Assembly (NCBI RefSeq): GCF_022763245.1
Contig: NZ_JALEGV010000023.1
Span: 1 to 64,000, forward strand
Direction: 5' to 3'
From: Oricola sp.
GTDB lineage: Bacteria; Pseudomonadota; Alphaproteobacteria; Rhizobiales; Rhizobiaceae
DNA: 64,000 bases
Part shown: piece after piece, positions 16,371 to 24,721 of the stretch
How the letters are laid out: the number at the start of each line of letters is the position of its first letter
Position numbering within the stretch: position 1 is the first letter of the stretch
Made by a program: the position numbers and the translations under genes
The notes under the pieces: generated by a model
The model's input: the letters and a program-made list of their open reading frames with translations, nothing else
Told to the model about the DNA's origin: nothing
Database searches by the model: none

Positions 16371-17141
16371 TCATCGGACAGTTCTTGTTTCCAGTCGCCG
16401 TTTGGTTTCTTGGTGGCCTGACTTACCCGGATTGTAGTCCCAGCCCGGATCGATCCCGTCGGGGATGCGGCGCACCTCGCCGGTGCGCCTGTTGGTCCAG
16501 TCGCGATAGGTGATTTCCGGCGGCTCGAAGCGAAGCGGCACGCCCCGCGCAACGAGGCGGTCGATGTCGGTCTGGTTGAAGTTCTGCAGCGTGCAGCGGC
16601 AGTTCCATCCGTTCGGCGGGGCGAAGACGTCCCAGAACGGATGATCGAAGGGCAGGACAAGATTGTGGAGTGCGGCGTGGCTCTGCCGGGTCCGTTCGTC
16701 CAGGATCGCCACATAGCGCAGGAAGGGGCGCTCGGCCTTCATCCGTTCGAAGCGCGACCAGTGGCCGGCGGCATGCGAGACGCGCATGTTGACGCCGAAG
16801 ATCGTTTCCAGGCGACGCGGCGAGCCGAGCTGTATGACGCGCGTCTCGCCCGTCTGCGGTTCGGTGACCGTTTCTTTGCCCCACCATCCCCTGGCGCGCA
16901 GCACCGGTTCCAGATCGGCGGCGAACTCGCGGAACGTCCGGCCATCCTCAAGTGATGCGAGCAGCGTCGCCCAGATGTCGTCGAGAATGTCGTATCCGGC
17001 CGATTTCGCGACAGTGAACATCGCGGCGTGTTCCTCGGCATAGACGTCTTGCCAGGCGAAACTCGCATCGAGCGTCATGCCGCGAGCGCGAAGGGCTGCG
17101 ATCGCCTCGCGCGGCGGCAATGGCCGGAACCGCGCCACCAT
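16371..17141 (-). CDS. Mu gpF-like head morphogenesis protein (short C-terminus)
   Basis: 256 residues. It carries the phage head morphogenesis (SPP1 gp7/Mu gp30) domain: SHAAGHWSRFERMKAERPFL, DERTRQSHAALHNLVLPFDHPFW and PNGWNCRCTLQ. It starts by a 1-nt TGATG overlap with the portal gene. Mu gp30 is about 430 residues. Here the protein stops soon after GWDYNPGK, next to the low-GC cargo gene, so the C-terminus may have been lost on insertion. It is a minor capsid component probably injected or used in head assembly. Confidence 0.85.
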   Translation of the reverse strand: MVARFRPLPPREAIAALRARGMTLDASFAWQDVYAEEHAAMFTVAKSAGYDILDDIWATLLASLEDGRTFREFAADLEPVLRARGWWGKETVTEPQTGETRVIQLGSPRRLETIFGVNMRVSHAAGHWSRFERMKAERPFLRYVAILDERTRQSHAALHNLVLPFDHPFWDVFAPPNGWNCRCTLQNFNQTDIDRLVARGVPLRFEPPEITYRDWTNRRTGEVRRIPDGIDPGWDYNPGKSGHQETKRRLETRTVR

Positions 17142-18724
17142 CAGGCGAGATCCTCGTCGGCCTCGCCAGAAAGCCGCGCCTGGAATGTGAGCTGCGCCAG
17201 AAGGTCGGTGAAATCCGACAGGTTCATCGTCTCGCGGCGCCGATCGAGAATGGCGCGCACCTCTTCAACGCTTTCCGCCTCGGCGATCTCCTCGGCGAGC
17301 CCGCGCACGACCGGCGGAGTCATCGCCTCCCATTCGTCGCCCGCAACGTCGCGCGCAGCGATCGAGATGGCGTCGCCTTCGTTCAGCCGCTCGGCCTGCA
17401 GGGCTTCGTGCGCCTCATGTCCATTGAGTGCTCCCGCGTCAGGCGGGTTGCCGTTCGAGGGATGAGGTGACGAAGGCGGCGGCACAGGCGACCCAAGCAA
17501 CTCCTCTTCGGGATCGGGATCGGGAACGCCGATCTTGTCGCGCATGGTCGCCATGCCGACTTTCAGTCCCAGCGGCACGAGCGTGGCGACATTGTTGACC
17601 AGGCTCTCGATGTCGACCTCGTCGGGCCGGCCGATATTCACGTCGGGATAGTTCTTCTGCGGACCGTAATTAAGGTCGATCAGCGGCCGCACCAGGTCGC
17701 GTTTGATCGTGGTGCGCAGCTGCCGCGCGTCGGCGTCCTCGATGTCGCCGCGCACCTGGTCGTGCACCTTTCCCACCGCATGGCCGCCTGCGATCGCGTC
17801 CGTCGTCGCGGTTTGGCCCAGCACCAGTTTCGAGATCTGCCTGTCGAGCCAGTCGGCGCGCCTCTCGAACAGCTCGTGACTGCCGGAGATCTGCGCCTGC
17901 ACGAACTCGATCGCCATGGATTCGGGCACGACGGCAGCGAAGTCGGAACCGATGCTGGCGACGGCGCGCATCAGCGTTTCCTTGTCCTTCTCGGTCGCGC
18001 CGGGATGGAACTTGCCGAGCCGCAGCGGCTGGCCATAGGCTTCGCAGAAGATCGCCCAATCCTTCAGCGTGAAGGACTTGAAGAAGAAGCTCCACGCCGC
18101 GCCGCGTGCCAGCCCACCGCGGATCGGAAGGCCCGACTTCATCTTCGCCTGGTGCCAGATCCACTGGAACGGGTTCAGCCGCTCCTCTCCGCCGATCGCG
18201 CGCAGCAGCGGCGTCACGCCGTCATCGTTGGAGAACCGGAAATTGCGCGGATCCTTCCATTCCAGCCGGCTGATCCGCCAATCGCCCTCTGACGTGTCCC
18301 AGATGATCTCGGTGCCGGAGAAGCCTTTACCGGTCGCGTCGAGGATGTCGATGACCTCTTCCTCGAAGCCGTCGCGGGTCAGCATCTCGCGCACCAGGTC
18401 GGCCTGCTCGACCGAGCGGGCATCGTCGCAGGCCGCTTCGACGGTGACCTCAAGGCTGGCCACCTGCCGTTTGCGGATCCCGAGCACGCCGGCATAGTGC
18501 TCGTTACGCTCCTCCATGTCCTCGGCGAGCGCCAAGTAGTTCTCTGGATCGCTCTCGATCGAGTCGCGCAGGATGTTGGCGAGACGAACCGGCGTCAGGC
18601 CCGAAGCCGGATGCAGCGCGTTCGGCCGGCGCACCGCAAGCGTTTCCGACCGCGCCTGCTCGGTCTTCAGCTTGGTGACCTCGATCGGTCGCCCATAGGC
18701 GTCGAGAAGCTGGGGCTTGGCCAT
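17141..18724 (-). CDS. portal protein, Mu gp29-like (DUF935)
   Basis: 527 residues, the normal size for Mu gp29. Recognisable features: LTPVRLANILRDSIESDPE, YAGVLGIRKRQVASLEVTV, GTEIIWDTSEGDWRISRLEW and FFKSFTLKDWAIFCEAYGQP. The portal forms the dodecameric ring through which terminase pumps DNA. Start and stop are coupled by 1-nt overlaps to the terminase and gpF genes. Confidence 0.95.
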   Translation of the reverse strand: MAKPQLLDAYGRPIEVTKLKTEQARSETLAVRRPNALHPASGLTPVRLANILRDSIESDPENYLALAEDMEERNEHYAGVLGIRKRQVASLEVTVEAACDDARSVEQADLVREMLTRDGFEEEVIDILDATGKGFSGTEIIWDTSEGDWRISRLEWKDPRNFRFSNDDGVTPLLRAIGGEERLNPFQWIWHQAKMKSGLPIRGGLARGAAWSFFFKSFTLKDWAIFCEAYGQPLRLGKFHPGATEKDKETLMRAVASIGSDFAAVVPESMAIEFVQAQISGSHELFERRADWLDRQISKLVLGQTATTDAIAGGHAVGKVHDQVRGDIEDADARQLRTTIKRDLVRPLIDLNYGPQKNYPDVNIGRPDEVDIESLVNNVATLVPLGLKVGMATMRDKIGVPDPDPEEELLGSPVPPPSSPHPSNGNPPDAGALNGHEAHEALQAERLNEGDAISIAARDVAGDEWEAMTPPVVRGLAEEIAEAESVEEVRAILDRRRETMNLSDFTDLLAQLTFQARLSGEADEDLA

Positions 18725-20175
18725 CAGAACAGTCCTCGATTGTTGCGCATGCTGGCCAGGCGAAACCCGCCCGCGTCATTGCGGCCGTCATCGTCAAAGC
18801 GGCGTTCGTCGAACCTGGTGCGGGCGGGCCTGACGGGCACGTAGTCATATTCCGCTCCAGGACCGGACGCCGCGTTGATCGCCAGCGCCAGCGCCCAGAA
18901 GTGGTCGGCATGGCCGTCCGCCGTGCGTTCGGCCGTGAAGCGGATATTGCCCGCGGCGGTCACCTGCTTGGTCACGGACCGCAGATCGGCCCGGATCGGA
19001 TTGGAGTAGGGAATGCGCAGTTTCCGGTCTTCCATCTTCGCGCGAACCGGATAGGCGAGAGCCTCCTTGACGCGCGCGGAGAATGTCACCGCCTCGACCG
19101 CGTGTTCGCCGAACTCGTCCTGCGCGTCGTCTGCCCAGCCGATACCGAGGCCGGTTGCGTCCCAGTCACTTCGGATGCACCGCCGGATCCAGGGCCACAA
19201 GATTGCCTCCTGGTCGGATTTGCGCATGTTGCGCATGGTTTCGACATGTCGCGTGTAAAGGACGTCGCCGAGTTCCTCGAGCACCCAGAGAACGGTCAGA
19301 TCGTGCTTGCGACCGATATCGATGCCGGCAAAGAGCTTGCGGCCCTCGACCTGCTGCCAATCGACTTGAGAGGGGTATTCGGCCGCAGCGATCAGGTCGT
19401 ATTCGAGGAAAGCCGAATTGTCGTCGGCAGGCTGGCACATGTACTCCTGGAGAAAGCTTTCCTCGTCGGCCGTGCCGCTCTTCACCCAGTCGAAATAATC
19501 CGCCTCGCTCATCTCCTGGCGTTCGTCGTCGTCAGGCAACGATTGTTGCAGCTTCCAGAGGAAGCCATCGTTCAACGCATCCTCGAGCGTCACGCGATGC
19601 AGGCTGAGCTTCTTCGGGTTGCCGCTCTCGCGTGCTTCGCGGACGAGCTGGTTGAAGAAGTTCTGGGATCCGCGATGCGTCGAGATCACTTCCATCGATC
19701 CGCCCCAGGTGATGCCGGGATAGGCGATCGACCAGAGCTTTCGCGGGTCAGGATGCAGGGCAAACTCGTCGAGGACGCGCCCGCCGCGCTTGCCGGCCTG
19801 GGCATCTGGATTGGAGCTCATGGAATGGATCCGGCGATCATTTGCGAAGCGGAGTACATAGGCGCTGTGCTTCTTTTCCGGGTCGATAACCTGTTCGCCA
19901 AGATCCTGCGCCGCGAGGTCCATGTTGCCGGCCCAGAGCTTGCAATCCTCAAGGAAGAGCCGCGCCTGGATATCGTCGCGTGACGACACCCACTGGTCAT
20001 GGCGCGCCGATATCAGCGCGGTGCGCGAGACGGTGGCATAAGCCGTCGACCACGAAAGGCCGATCTGCCGGCCCTTTTCCATCAGTTTGAGGCGCGACTG
20101 GTCGGCGATCCACTTTGCCTGATAGGGCAGGAAGATCGTGTCCGGATTGGCGGGGATGATCCCGGCGCGGCCCAT
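18724..20175 (-). CDS. large terminase, Mu gp28-like
   Basis: 483 residues. The ATPase part begins with FLPYQAKWIADQSRLKLMEK and the Walker-like KGRQIGLSWSTAY. The nuclease part shows KLFAGIDIGRKHDLTVLWVLE with the metal-binding Asp residues. It packages DNA by the headful mechanism from the integrated copy in Mu-type phages. Upstream is its gp27 partner; downstream the portal overlaps by 1 nt. Confidence 0.95.
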   Translation of the reverse strand: MGRAGIIPANPDTIFLPYQAKWIADQSRLKLMEKGRQIGLSWSTAYATVSRTALISARHDQWVSSRDDIQARLFLEDCKLWAGNMDLAAQDLGEQVIDPEKKHSAYVLRFANDRRIHSMSSNPDAQAGKRGGRVLDEFALHPDPRKLWSIAYPGITWGGSMEVISTHRGSQNFFNQLVREARESGNPKKLSLHRVTLEDALNDGFLWKLQQSLPDDDERQEMSEADYFDWVKSGTADEESFLQEYMCQPADDNSAFLEYDLIAAAEYPSQVDWQQVEGRKLFAGIDIGRKHDLTVLWVLEELGDVLYTRHVETMRNMRKSDQEAILWPWIRRCIRSDWDATGLGIGWADDAQDEFGEHAVEAVTFSARVKEALAYPVRAKMEDRKLRIPYSNPIRADLRSVTKQVTAAGNIRFTAERTADGHADHFWALALAINAASGPGAEYDYVPVRPARTRFDERRFDDDGRNDAGGFRLASMRNNRGLF

Positions 20176-20738
20176 CAGATCGCACCCAGCCGGCGATTGA
20201 TCTCGTCCAGCGTCTCCTGGCTGATGCCGGCGGTCTTGCGGACTACCTCGCCAACCTCGTCGACGGCCTTCTTCAGCTTGGCATCGGCCTGGGCCTCGGC
20301 CTTGTCGCGCAGCTCGACAGAGTGGCGCTGCGCCATGACGGTGTCCTTGTAGGCGCGCGCCAGCTCCATGGCGTTCTTCGAAGCCAGGCCGTCGCCGTCC
20401 AGCAGCTCGTCGATCAGCGTTTTCAGGAATTCGCCGAGCACGAGATCCGCCTTGCCGACCTCCTCGGGCGTCAACCGTTCGGCAATGCCGGCATAGATGT
20501 GCCGGCGCTCGTCGATCTGCATCGAGCGCTTGGCCAGCCGCATCGATCTCCGGTTGAAGGCCGATCGCGAAATCGGATCAATGCCCTTGACGGCGAGCCG
20601 GTCGTTCAGCTCGAAAAGGATGTCGGCCTGCGTGCGCTCACGCGTGTTGAGTTCGGCAATTGCCCAGATGACATCGTCGCGCGCTTCTTCAGGCAGCAAA
20701 TCGAGACTGGAGAGCCGACCACGGCCTTTGCTCGCCAT
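20175..20738 (-). CDS. small terminase, Mu gp27-like (DUF3486)
   Basis: 187 residues starting at the ATG at 20738, one base before the upstream stop. GRGRLSSLDLLPEEARDDVI and SAFNRRSMRLAKR are typical of DUF3486, with an N-terminal HTH for recognising packaging DNA and long C-terminal helices. Overlaps the large terminase start by TGATG. Confidence 0.9.
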   Translation of the reverse strand: MASKGRGRLSSLDLLPEEARDDVIWAIAELNTRERTQADILFELNDRLAVKGIDPISRSAFNRRSMRLAKRSMQIDERRHIYAGIAERLTPEEVGKADLVLGEFLKTLIDELLDGDGLASKNAMELARAYKDTVMAQRHSVELRDKAEAQADAKLKKAVDEVGEVVRKTAGISQETLDEINRRLGAI

Positions 20739-20739
20739 G

Positions 20740-21057
20740 TCATTCCTCGCCGGCCAGGGACGGTCGCGTGACACCTTCCAGCGCCACGAGGCGGTCGATG
20801 TGCTTCTTGCCGATTGCAGTCAGCGTCACGACTCTCACCGATCCAGCTTCCACCACTGAAACGGCGTCGAGATTAGCGAGATACTCGACCTGCTGATGCA
20901 CCCAGGCGCGATCCTGGCGGACCCCGAAAACAGGCAGGACCGTATCCTGCAGCACGTTCGATGCGAGCGTGTCGTTGATCTGCTCGGCGAGCGCTCGCAG
21001 AATGATCAGACGTGCGTCCTCGCGGATCTTCTTGGCGTAATCGATACCGAGGCTCAT
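20740..21057 (-). CDS. Mu gp26-like small protein with winged-helix character
   Basis: 105 residues from the ATG at 21057, which overlaps the preceding stop as ATGA. The sequence alternates helices and a beta wing (ARLIILRALAEQINDTLASN, WVHQQVEYLANLDAVSVVEA, VRVVTLTAIGKKHIDRLV), like the winged-helix proteins encoded between gp25 and gp27 in Mu-type phages. Possibly a DNA-binding partner of the terminase; function not established. Confidence 0.7.
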   Translation of the reverse strand: MSLGIDYAKKIREDARLIILRALAEQINDTLASNVLQDTVLPVFGVRQDRAWVHQQVEYLANLDAVSVVEAGSVRVVTLTAIGKKHIDRLVALEGVTRPSLAGEE

Positions 21058-21500
21058 GACTTCCTCGCCTGTTCGAGCAGGAATTCGCTGAGTCGCTGGC
21101 TCGTCGCGGCGATCGGCTTCAACCGCTCGTCGAGCGCCTCGAAGCGGCCGTTCATCTGCGCCAGGGCAAGTTCGACGCGATGCTGTGAATCCCGGTCCGG
21201 CAGATGCTTCAGCTCGTCCTCGACCGTCTGGATGCGCTTTCCTTGATCGGTGACGATCTCGTTCAAGGTCTCGACCGCATCTGCATTCTTTTTCGAAGGC
21301 GACGACAAGAACGCATAGAGCGTACCGCCGACCGAGATCACGACGGCGAACAGTCCGAACCACGGGCCGAGCAATTCGGGCAAACTCTTCGCCGGCGTCT
21401 CGGCAGGCTGGGCGAGGGCGGCCGAGGCGAGCGCCAGGATGCCGAGCGCGGAAATCGAGAGGGCGCAGATGAAGGCGCGCCTGGACGGTGTCAGGGTCAA
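21054..21500 (-). CDS. Mu gp25-like membrane protein (DUF2730)
   Basis: 148 residues. A signal-like hydrophobic segment at 8-30, a second membrane segment near 45-66 and a long coiled coil (72-145) agree with DUF2730. Such proteins are encoded between lysis and packaging genes in Mu-like phages and may be inner-membrane spanin-like or accessory lysis proteins. Overlaps both neighbours by 4 nt. Confidence 0.75.
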   Translation of the reverse strand: MTLTPSRRAFICALSISALGILALASAALAQPAETPAKSLPELLGPWFGLFAVVISVGGTLYAFLSSPSKKNADAVETLNEIVTDQGKRIQTVEDELKHLPDRDSQHRVELALAQMNGRFEALDERLKPIAATSQRLSEFLLEQARKS

Positions 21501-21799
21501 GCCGGATCCTCCGGAATCAGTTCGATGAAGGCGGGGCCGTCAGGCAGCCGGGACGTGTCGCCGCTGGCGACCGGACAGGCCGCACCGTCCGGGTCGAGCC
21601 AGGTGAGCGTCCAGTTGCCCGCCGGCGCGACGAAGAGGATCACGCCGATCCCGTTGGCCGAGCGCCCGGAGAAGGTGAGCCGCTCGCCGAGTTTCCCGGC
21701 AAGGGTGCTTTGCAGCGAGTCGACCTCGTAGCACGCCGTTTGCGCGATCGCGGGAGCGGCGAAGATCAGCATCAGGAGGGCAAGGGCGCAGCGGACCAT
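21497..21799 (-). CDS. small secreted protein in lysis region
   Basis: 100 residues with a clear signal peptide (MVRCALALLMLIFAAPAIAQ, cleavage after AIA). The mature part (C..., GVILFVAPAGNWTLTWLDPDG, ACPVASGD) resembles a family of short exported alphaproteobacterial proteins with a GTWT...PDGxAC pattern, also found in chromosomes. The position among lysis genes suggests an envelope role, but there is no lipobox and it is not a typical Rz1. Confidence 0.7.
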   Translation of the reverse strand: MVRCALALLMLIFAAPAIAQTACYEVDSLQSTLAGKLGERLTFSGRSANGIGVILFVAPAGNWTLTWLDPDGAACPVASGDTSRLPDGPAFIELIPEDPA

Positions 21800-21800
21800 G

Positions 21801-22247
21801 TCAGTGCTCCGCCCGGTTGCAACGCACCAACTCGGTCAGCCGGTCGCGGGTCGCCTTGGTCGCGAAGCCATGCGGGACCATGCCGACCGCCTTCTGGAAC
21901 TCCTCGACGGTGACGCGCGTCTGAATGTCATAGACACCGGTCCTGGCAATTCCGAAGCCGAGCGCATGGAGTTCCGCCTGCAGAGCCGTGACCTCGTCGC
22001 CTTCGTCGCCGGGCTTGAGCGCCCCGTGATCCGACGTCGGCGGGCGGCCGAGATGCGGCGTCGTGTCGGCCGTCTCGACCGTGCACGGCCAGTTCGGCAG
22101 GCCGGGCGCGCGAACCTCGACCTTGGCGATGCCTTCGGAAACGGAGAAGACCTCGCCCTCGCGAAGGCGCGGCTTGCCGAAGGCCGGCGTCACGACCACC
22201 GCGACACGATCGCCTGCGATCAGTTTCTCAATGTCCGCCATGGTCAC
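21801..22247 (-). CDS. peptidoglycan-binding-like protein
   Basis: 148 residues from a GTG at 22247 (GTGA overlap with the holin stop) or 146 from the ATG at 22241. The C-terminal part (LKPGDEGDEVTALQAELHAL ... GVYDIQTRVTVEEFQKAVGM) is a PG_binding_1 domain; the N-terminal ~70 residues are a small beta domain. It has no signal peptide. In the lysis module it may help the endolysin bind murein or act as a virion protein. Confidence 0.7.
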   Translation of the reverse strand: MTMADIEKLIAGDRVAVVVTPAFGKPRLREGEVFSVSEGIAKVEVRAPGLPNWPCTVETADTTPHLGRPPTSDHGALKPGDEGDEVTALQAELHALGFGIARTGVYDIQTRVTVEEFQKAVGMVPHGFATKATRDRLTELVRCNRAEH

Positions 22248-22798
22248 GCTCCCTTCCGGGCGCGCAGGGCCTCGATCGCGCTCTTGCCGAGTTCCTTGAC
22301 GGTGTGGCCGCCCATGTAGAGGGCCATGAACCAGGAGGTGAGCGTCAGCAGCACCGCGAAGTCGACAGGCTCGATCGGCGACGGGCCGAGGTAGCGATTG
22401 GCGACCGGCACGATGATGATCCGCCAGATCCAGAAGACGGCGAGCAGATACATCCAGCCATAGCGCCAGAAGGCCTTCAGCCCGCCTTCCTGCGTTTCCG
22501 CCTGCAACAGTGCGAACTGTCCATCCAGCCCGCGCTGCCAGAGCGCGATCAGCTCGGGCATGTCGGCCTCGGTGGCGAGCACCGCCTCCTCGACCTGGCC
22601 CGGCTCTCTTTCTGACAGCGTTGGCAGGTCGATCGGCTCGACGCCCGCCTTGCGCGCCACGGTGTCGATGACGTTGCCGGCGAGATCGCCGGCGATCTGC
22701 CCTGCGCCTGCACCGAGGCTCCGCTCGACGACGGACTTGACCATGCCGGCGCCGACCTTGGCGGCAGCGGTGGCGATGACGGCTCTTATCGCGCTCAT
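22244..22798 (-). CDS. holin-like membrane protein
   Basis: 184 residues from the ATG at 22798 (TGATG with the endolysin stop). An amphipathic Ala/Gly-rich N-terminal half is followed by hydrophobic segments at about 110-132 and 145-162, then a basic C-terminus. This resembles the 3TM holins of alphaproteobacterial phages and gene transfer agents. The position directly after the endolysin supports a holin that forms lesions in the inner membrane. Confidence 0.75.
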   Translation of the reverse strand: MSAIRAVIATAAAKVGAGMVKSVVERSLGAGAGQIAGDLAGNVIDTVARKAGVEPIDLPTLSEREPGQVEEAVLATEADMPELIALWQRGLDGQFALLQAETQEGGLKAFWRYGWMYLLAVFWIWRIIIVPVANRYLGPSPIEPVDFAVLLTLTSWFMALYMGGHTVKELGKSAIEALRARKGA

Positions 22799-23781
22799 CA
22801 GCGTTTCCCTTTCCGTTTGAAGAGGCTTCGAGCGGCGATCGAGAGCTCGTCGCGGTAGCGCCAGGCGAGCCAAGTCCCGCCGATGATCAACACGGCGAAG
22901 CCGCCCCAGATCAGCAGGTCGGGCACGCCGGTGACGTCGGTCTGCGACACAGCCTCGGCGCCGCCGGCAGCTGTGGGGGCGCCGCCGGTCGCGACCGTCG
23001 CCTTCGTCTTCCTTTTCAGGTCGATGACGCGCTGCAGCTGGTCGAGCGTGGCCCGACCGAGAATGCCGTCATTGGTGAGCTGGGGGTGCTCCTGCTGGAA
23101 TGTCAGCACGGCCTGCCGCACGGCGTCGGGATCGGTCAGGATCGGCCGGTCGAAATAGCCAAGCTGCTTCAGCCAGGTCAGGCCCTGCTCGTGGTCCTCC
23201 GGCAGCAGCCGCCATTCCGGCAGCGCATCCTTGATCTCCTGGACGGTCTCGACATGCTCGATCGTCTTCAGCCAGACCGGCCAGATATTGAGCTCGAGGA
23301 TATCGGCGCCTTCCTTGCGACGACGCACGAGGCCGGGCAGCTTGCGGCCCTTCGAGGTTTGCGCCGTCACGCGATAGCGTTTCGCGGACTCGGCGACGTC
23401 TCCGGCCAGCAGCTTCGCGAACCATGACCACTTGAGCGCGCCAGGTCCGCAATTGTAGCTCATGTCCGTCGCGGCCGAGACGGCGTGCCCGGAGACTTTC
23501 GCGTTCGAGGCCGCGATGGCGGCGAGCACCGGAGGCAGATACTCGCTCTCGAGAATGCGCTTCAGGAGTTCGAGCGCTTCGGCCTCGGTAATCGTGTCGC
23601 CCGGCTGCATTTTGCGGCCGCGGGACTTCAGGAACCATTCCTGGAAGATGCGGCTCGACCAGGTGAAACCAAAGCCGATCGTCGGCGTCCCTGTCGGGTC
23701 GCGGTACCAGCGAAGCACCTTGCCCTCGTGGCCGCCGGTGAACGGCACCAGTCTCGGATCGTATTGTTTCGCGATGTCCAT
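22798..23781 (-). CDS. endolysin: T4-type lysozyme (GH24) + peptidoglycan-binding domain + C-terminal membrane anchor
   Basis: 327 residues. The catalytic triad E19, D28, T34 has the same spacing as T4 lysozyme E11/D20/T26 (GGHEGKVLRWYRDPTGTPTI). The lysozyme fold ends near 185. A PG_binding_1-like segment follows (about 205-255; DGILGRATLDQLQ). Near 289-306 a hydrophobic helix (DLLIWGGFAVLIIGGTWLAW) is followed by a basic tail. It opens the lysis/late operon; a dyad shared with the gpI promoter region lies 59-76 nt upstream. Confidence 0.9.
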   Translation of the reverse strand: MDIAKQYDPRLVPFTGGHEGKVLRWYRDPTGTPTIGFGFTWSSRIFQEWFLKSRGRKMQPGDTITEAEALELLKRILESEYLPPVLAAIAASNAKVSGHAVSAATDMSYNCGPGALKWSWFAKLLAGDVAESAKRYRVTAQTSKGRKLPGLVRRRKEGADILELNIWPVWLKTIEHVETVQEIKDALPEWRLLPEDHEQGLTWLKQLGYFDRPILTDPDAVRQAVLTFQQEHPQLTNDGILGRATLDQLQRVIDLKRKTKATVATGGAPTAAGGAEAVSQTDVTGVPDLLIWGGFAVLIIGGTWLAWRYRDELSIAARSLFKRKGKR

Positions 23782-23839
23782 CGGGTCGGCTCCGGTTCGT
23801 TCCGGGCCGACAATGGGCGCTCAATAACGGGAAAAAACG

Positions 23840-23857
23840 CCACAACGGTGTGTGGAT
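23840..23857. promoter_or_regulatory. late-gene dyad, CCACA-N6-TGTGG, upstream of the endolysin
   Basis: CCACAACGGTGTGTGGAT, 17/18 identical to the dyad before gpI (14779-14796). Read on the minus strand the right arm is TGATCCACA, 8/9 with the DnaA box TTATCCACA. It abuts the mor stop codon. CGTTTTTTC follows it on the minus strand, so it could double as a weak terminator for the middle operon. The second copy lacks a T-tract, which argues for a binding site. Confidence 0.55.
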
Positions 23858-24222
23858 CAGTCCTGCGTGTTCTCGAACATGTCGAGCTGCAGCCTGTCGC
23901 GCGTGCCGATGGCGCGTCGGACGGTAACATCGCTGACATGCAGCCTTTTGGCAATCTCATGCGTGCCGACGCCACGCGAGGCGAGCACGCGCATGACCCA
24001 TTCCTTTGCCAGCGGAACGCGCATGTTGCGCCGGCCATAGACCCGGCCGAGCGCGACTGCCTTGTCCCGTCCGAAGCGTTTGGCGACCGGATTTCGCGCT
24101 GTCGGATTGTCCGAGAAATAGAGATAGCCGCCGCCATGCTCGAGCAGGAACTCAACCGCGTCGTCCTGGCCGAAGATCTCGACGATGGGCGCGATATGGG
24201 CGGGCGGGCGGATCCTGCTCAT
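23857..24222 (-). CDS. mor: Mor-family transcription activator
   Basis: 121 residues from the ATG at 24222 (ATGA overlap). The Mor/C architecture is clear: an N-terminal dimer domain (EFLLEHGGGYLYFSDNP), a second GRRNMRVPLAKE segment and a C-terminal HTH (GVGTHEIAKRLHVSDVTVRR). Mu Mor (129 aa) turns on middle/late transcription from dyad sites. Here it is the last gene before the lysis operon, which matches its place in Mu-like phages that use a single Mor-type activator. Confidence 0.9.
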   Translation of the reverse strand: MSRIRPPAHIAPIVEIFGQDDAVEFLLEHGGGYLYFSDNPTARNPVAKRFGRDKAVALGRVYGRRNMRVPLAKEWVMRVLASRGVGTHEIAKRLHVSDVTVRRAIGTRDRLQLDMFENTQD

Positions 24223-24458
24223 CGCGCCCTCGGCTTTCTCGGCCGCATGGTCTTGTCGAGCGTCGTGACGACGACATTGTCCTCGATCACGAACTTGACC
24301 GAGCCGACGATGACGACCGGTGCTCCGGCCGCCGCGCCGCGCTCGCAGCATTCGCCGATGGTGGTGCGCAGCGCCTCGATGTCCCAGCCGCACTCGCGCT
24401 GAAGCCAGCGCACGATGGCATGGTCGGACACGCGGATCTGCGGCTTGCGCGTGGTCAT
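24219..24458 (-). CDS. small phage protein (79 aa)
   Basis: Overlaps both neighbours by 4 nt. The start RKPQIRVSDHAIVRWLQREC and the following helix resemble a small group of phage and plasmid proteins with SDHAIxRxLER. A possible RelE-like fold has been considered for such proteins, but no catalytic residues can be named here. Function unknown. Confidence 0.65.
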   Translation of the reverse strand: MTTRKPQIRVSDHAIVRWLQRECGWDIEALRTTIGECCERGAAAGAPVVIVGSVKFVIEDNVVVTTLDKTMRPRKPRAR

Positions 24459-24721
24459 CCGGCTTGCCCCGCCGAAAGCATCGCATGGTGGCTGACGTTG
24501 CGAATGGTGAATGACACTGTCGCGGGCCGGTCGGCATGGCGGTTGCGATAGACGAGCTTGACGGTGAAGGTGCCGTTCGCCCGTCTCCAGATGCCGCTCG
24601 ACGCGGTCAGTTCATACTCGTGCGTCAGGGCGTTCTGCCGCTCGTCGAGCACCTTCGCTGCGATCGCGCGCATTTGATGCAGCGTGGCGCAGACGCGCCA
24701 AGTGGAGCGGCGCCGGCTCAT
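24455..24721 (-). CDS. small phage protein (88 aa)
   Basis: Starts at the ATG at 24721 with ATGA overlap to gemA. Basic N-terminus, then beta strands (GTFTVKLVYRNRHADRPATV). No family recognised. Co-transcribed with gemA and mor; a regulatory role is possible from position only. Confidence 0.6.
   Translation of the reverse strand: MSRRRSTWRVCATLHQMRAIAAKVLDERQNALTHEYELTASSGIWRRANGTFTVKLVYRNRHADRPATVSFTIRNVSHHAMLSAGQAG

Noticed and set aside
23840-23857. Dyad plus CGTTTTTT read as an ordinary intrinsic terminator for the mor operon
   Set aside because: The stem is only 5 bp and a near-identical copy before gpI lacks the T-tract, so a protein-binding site explains both better; a double role remains possible.
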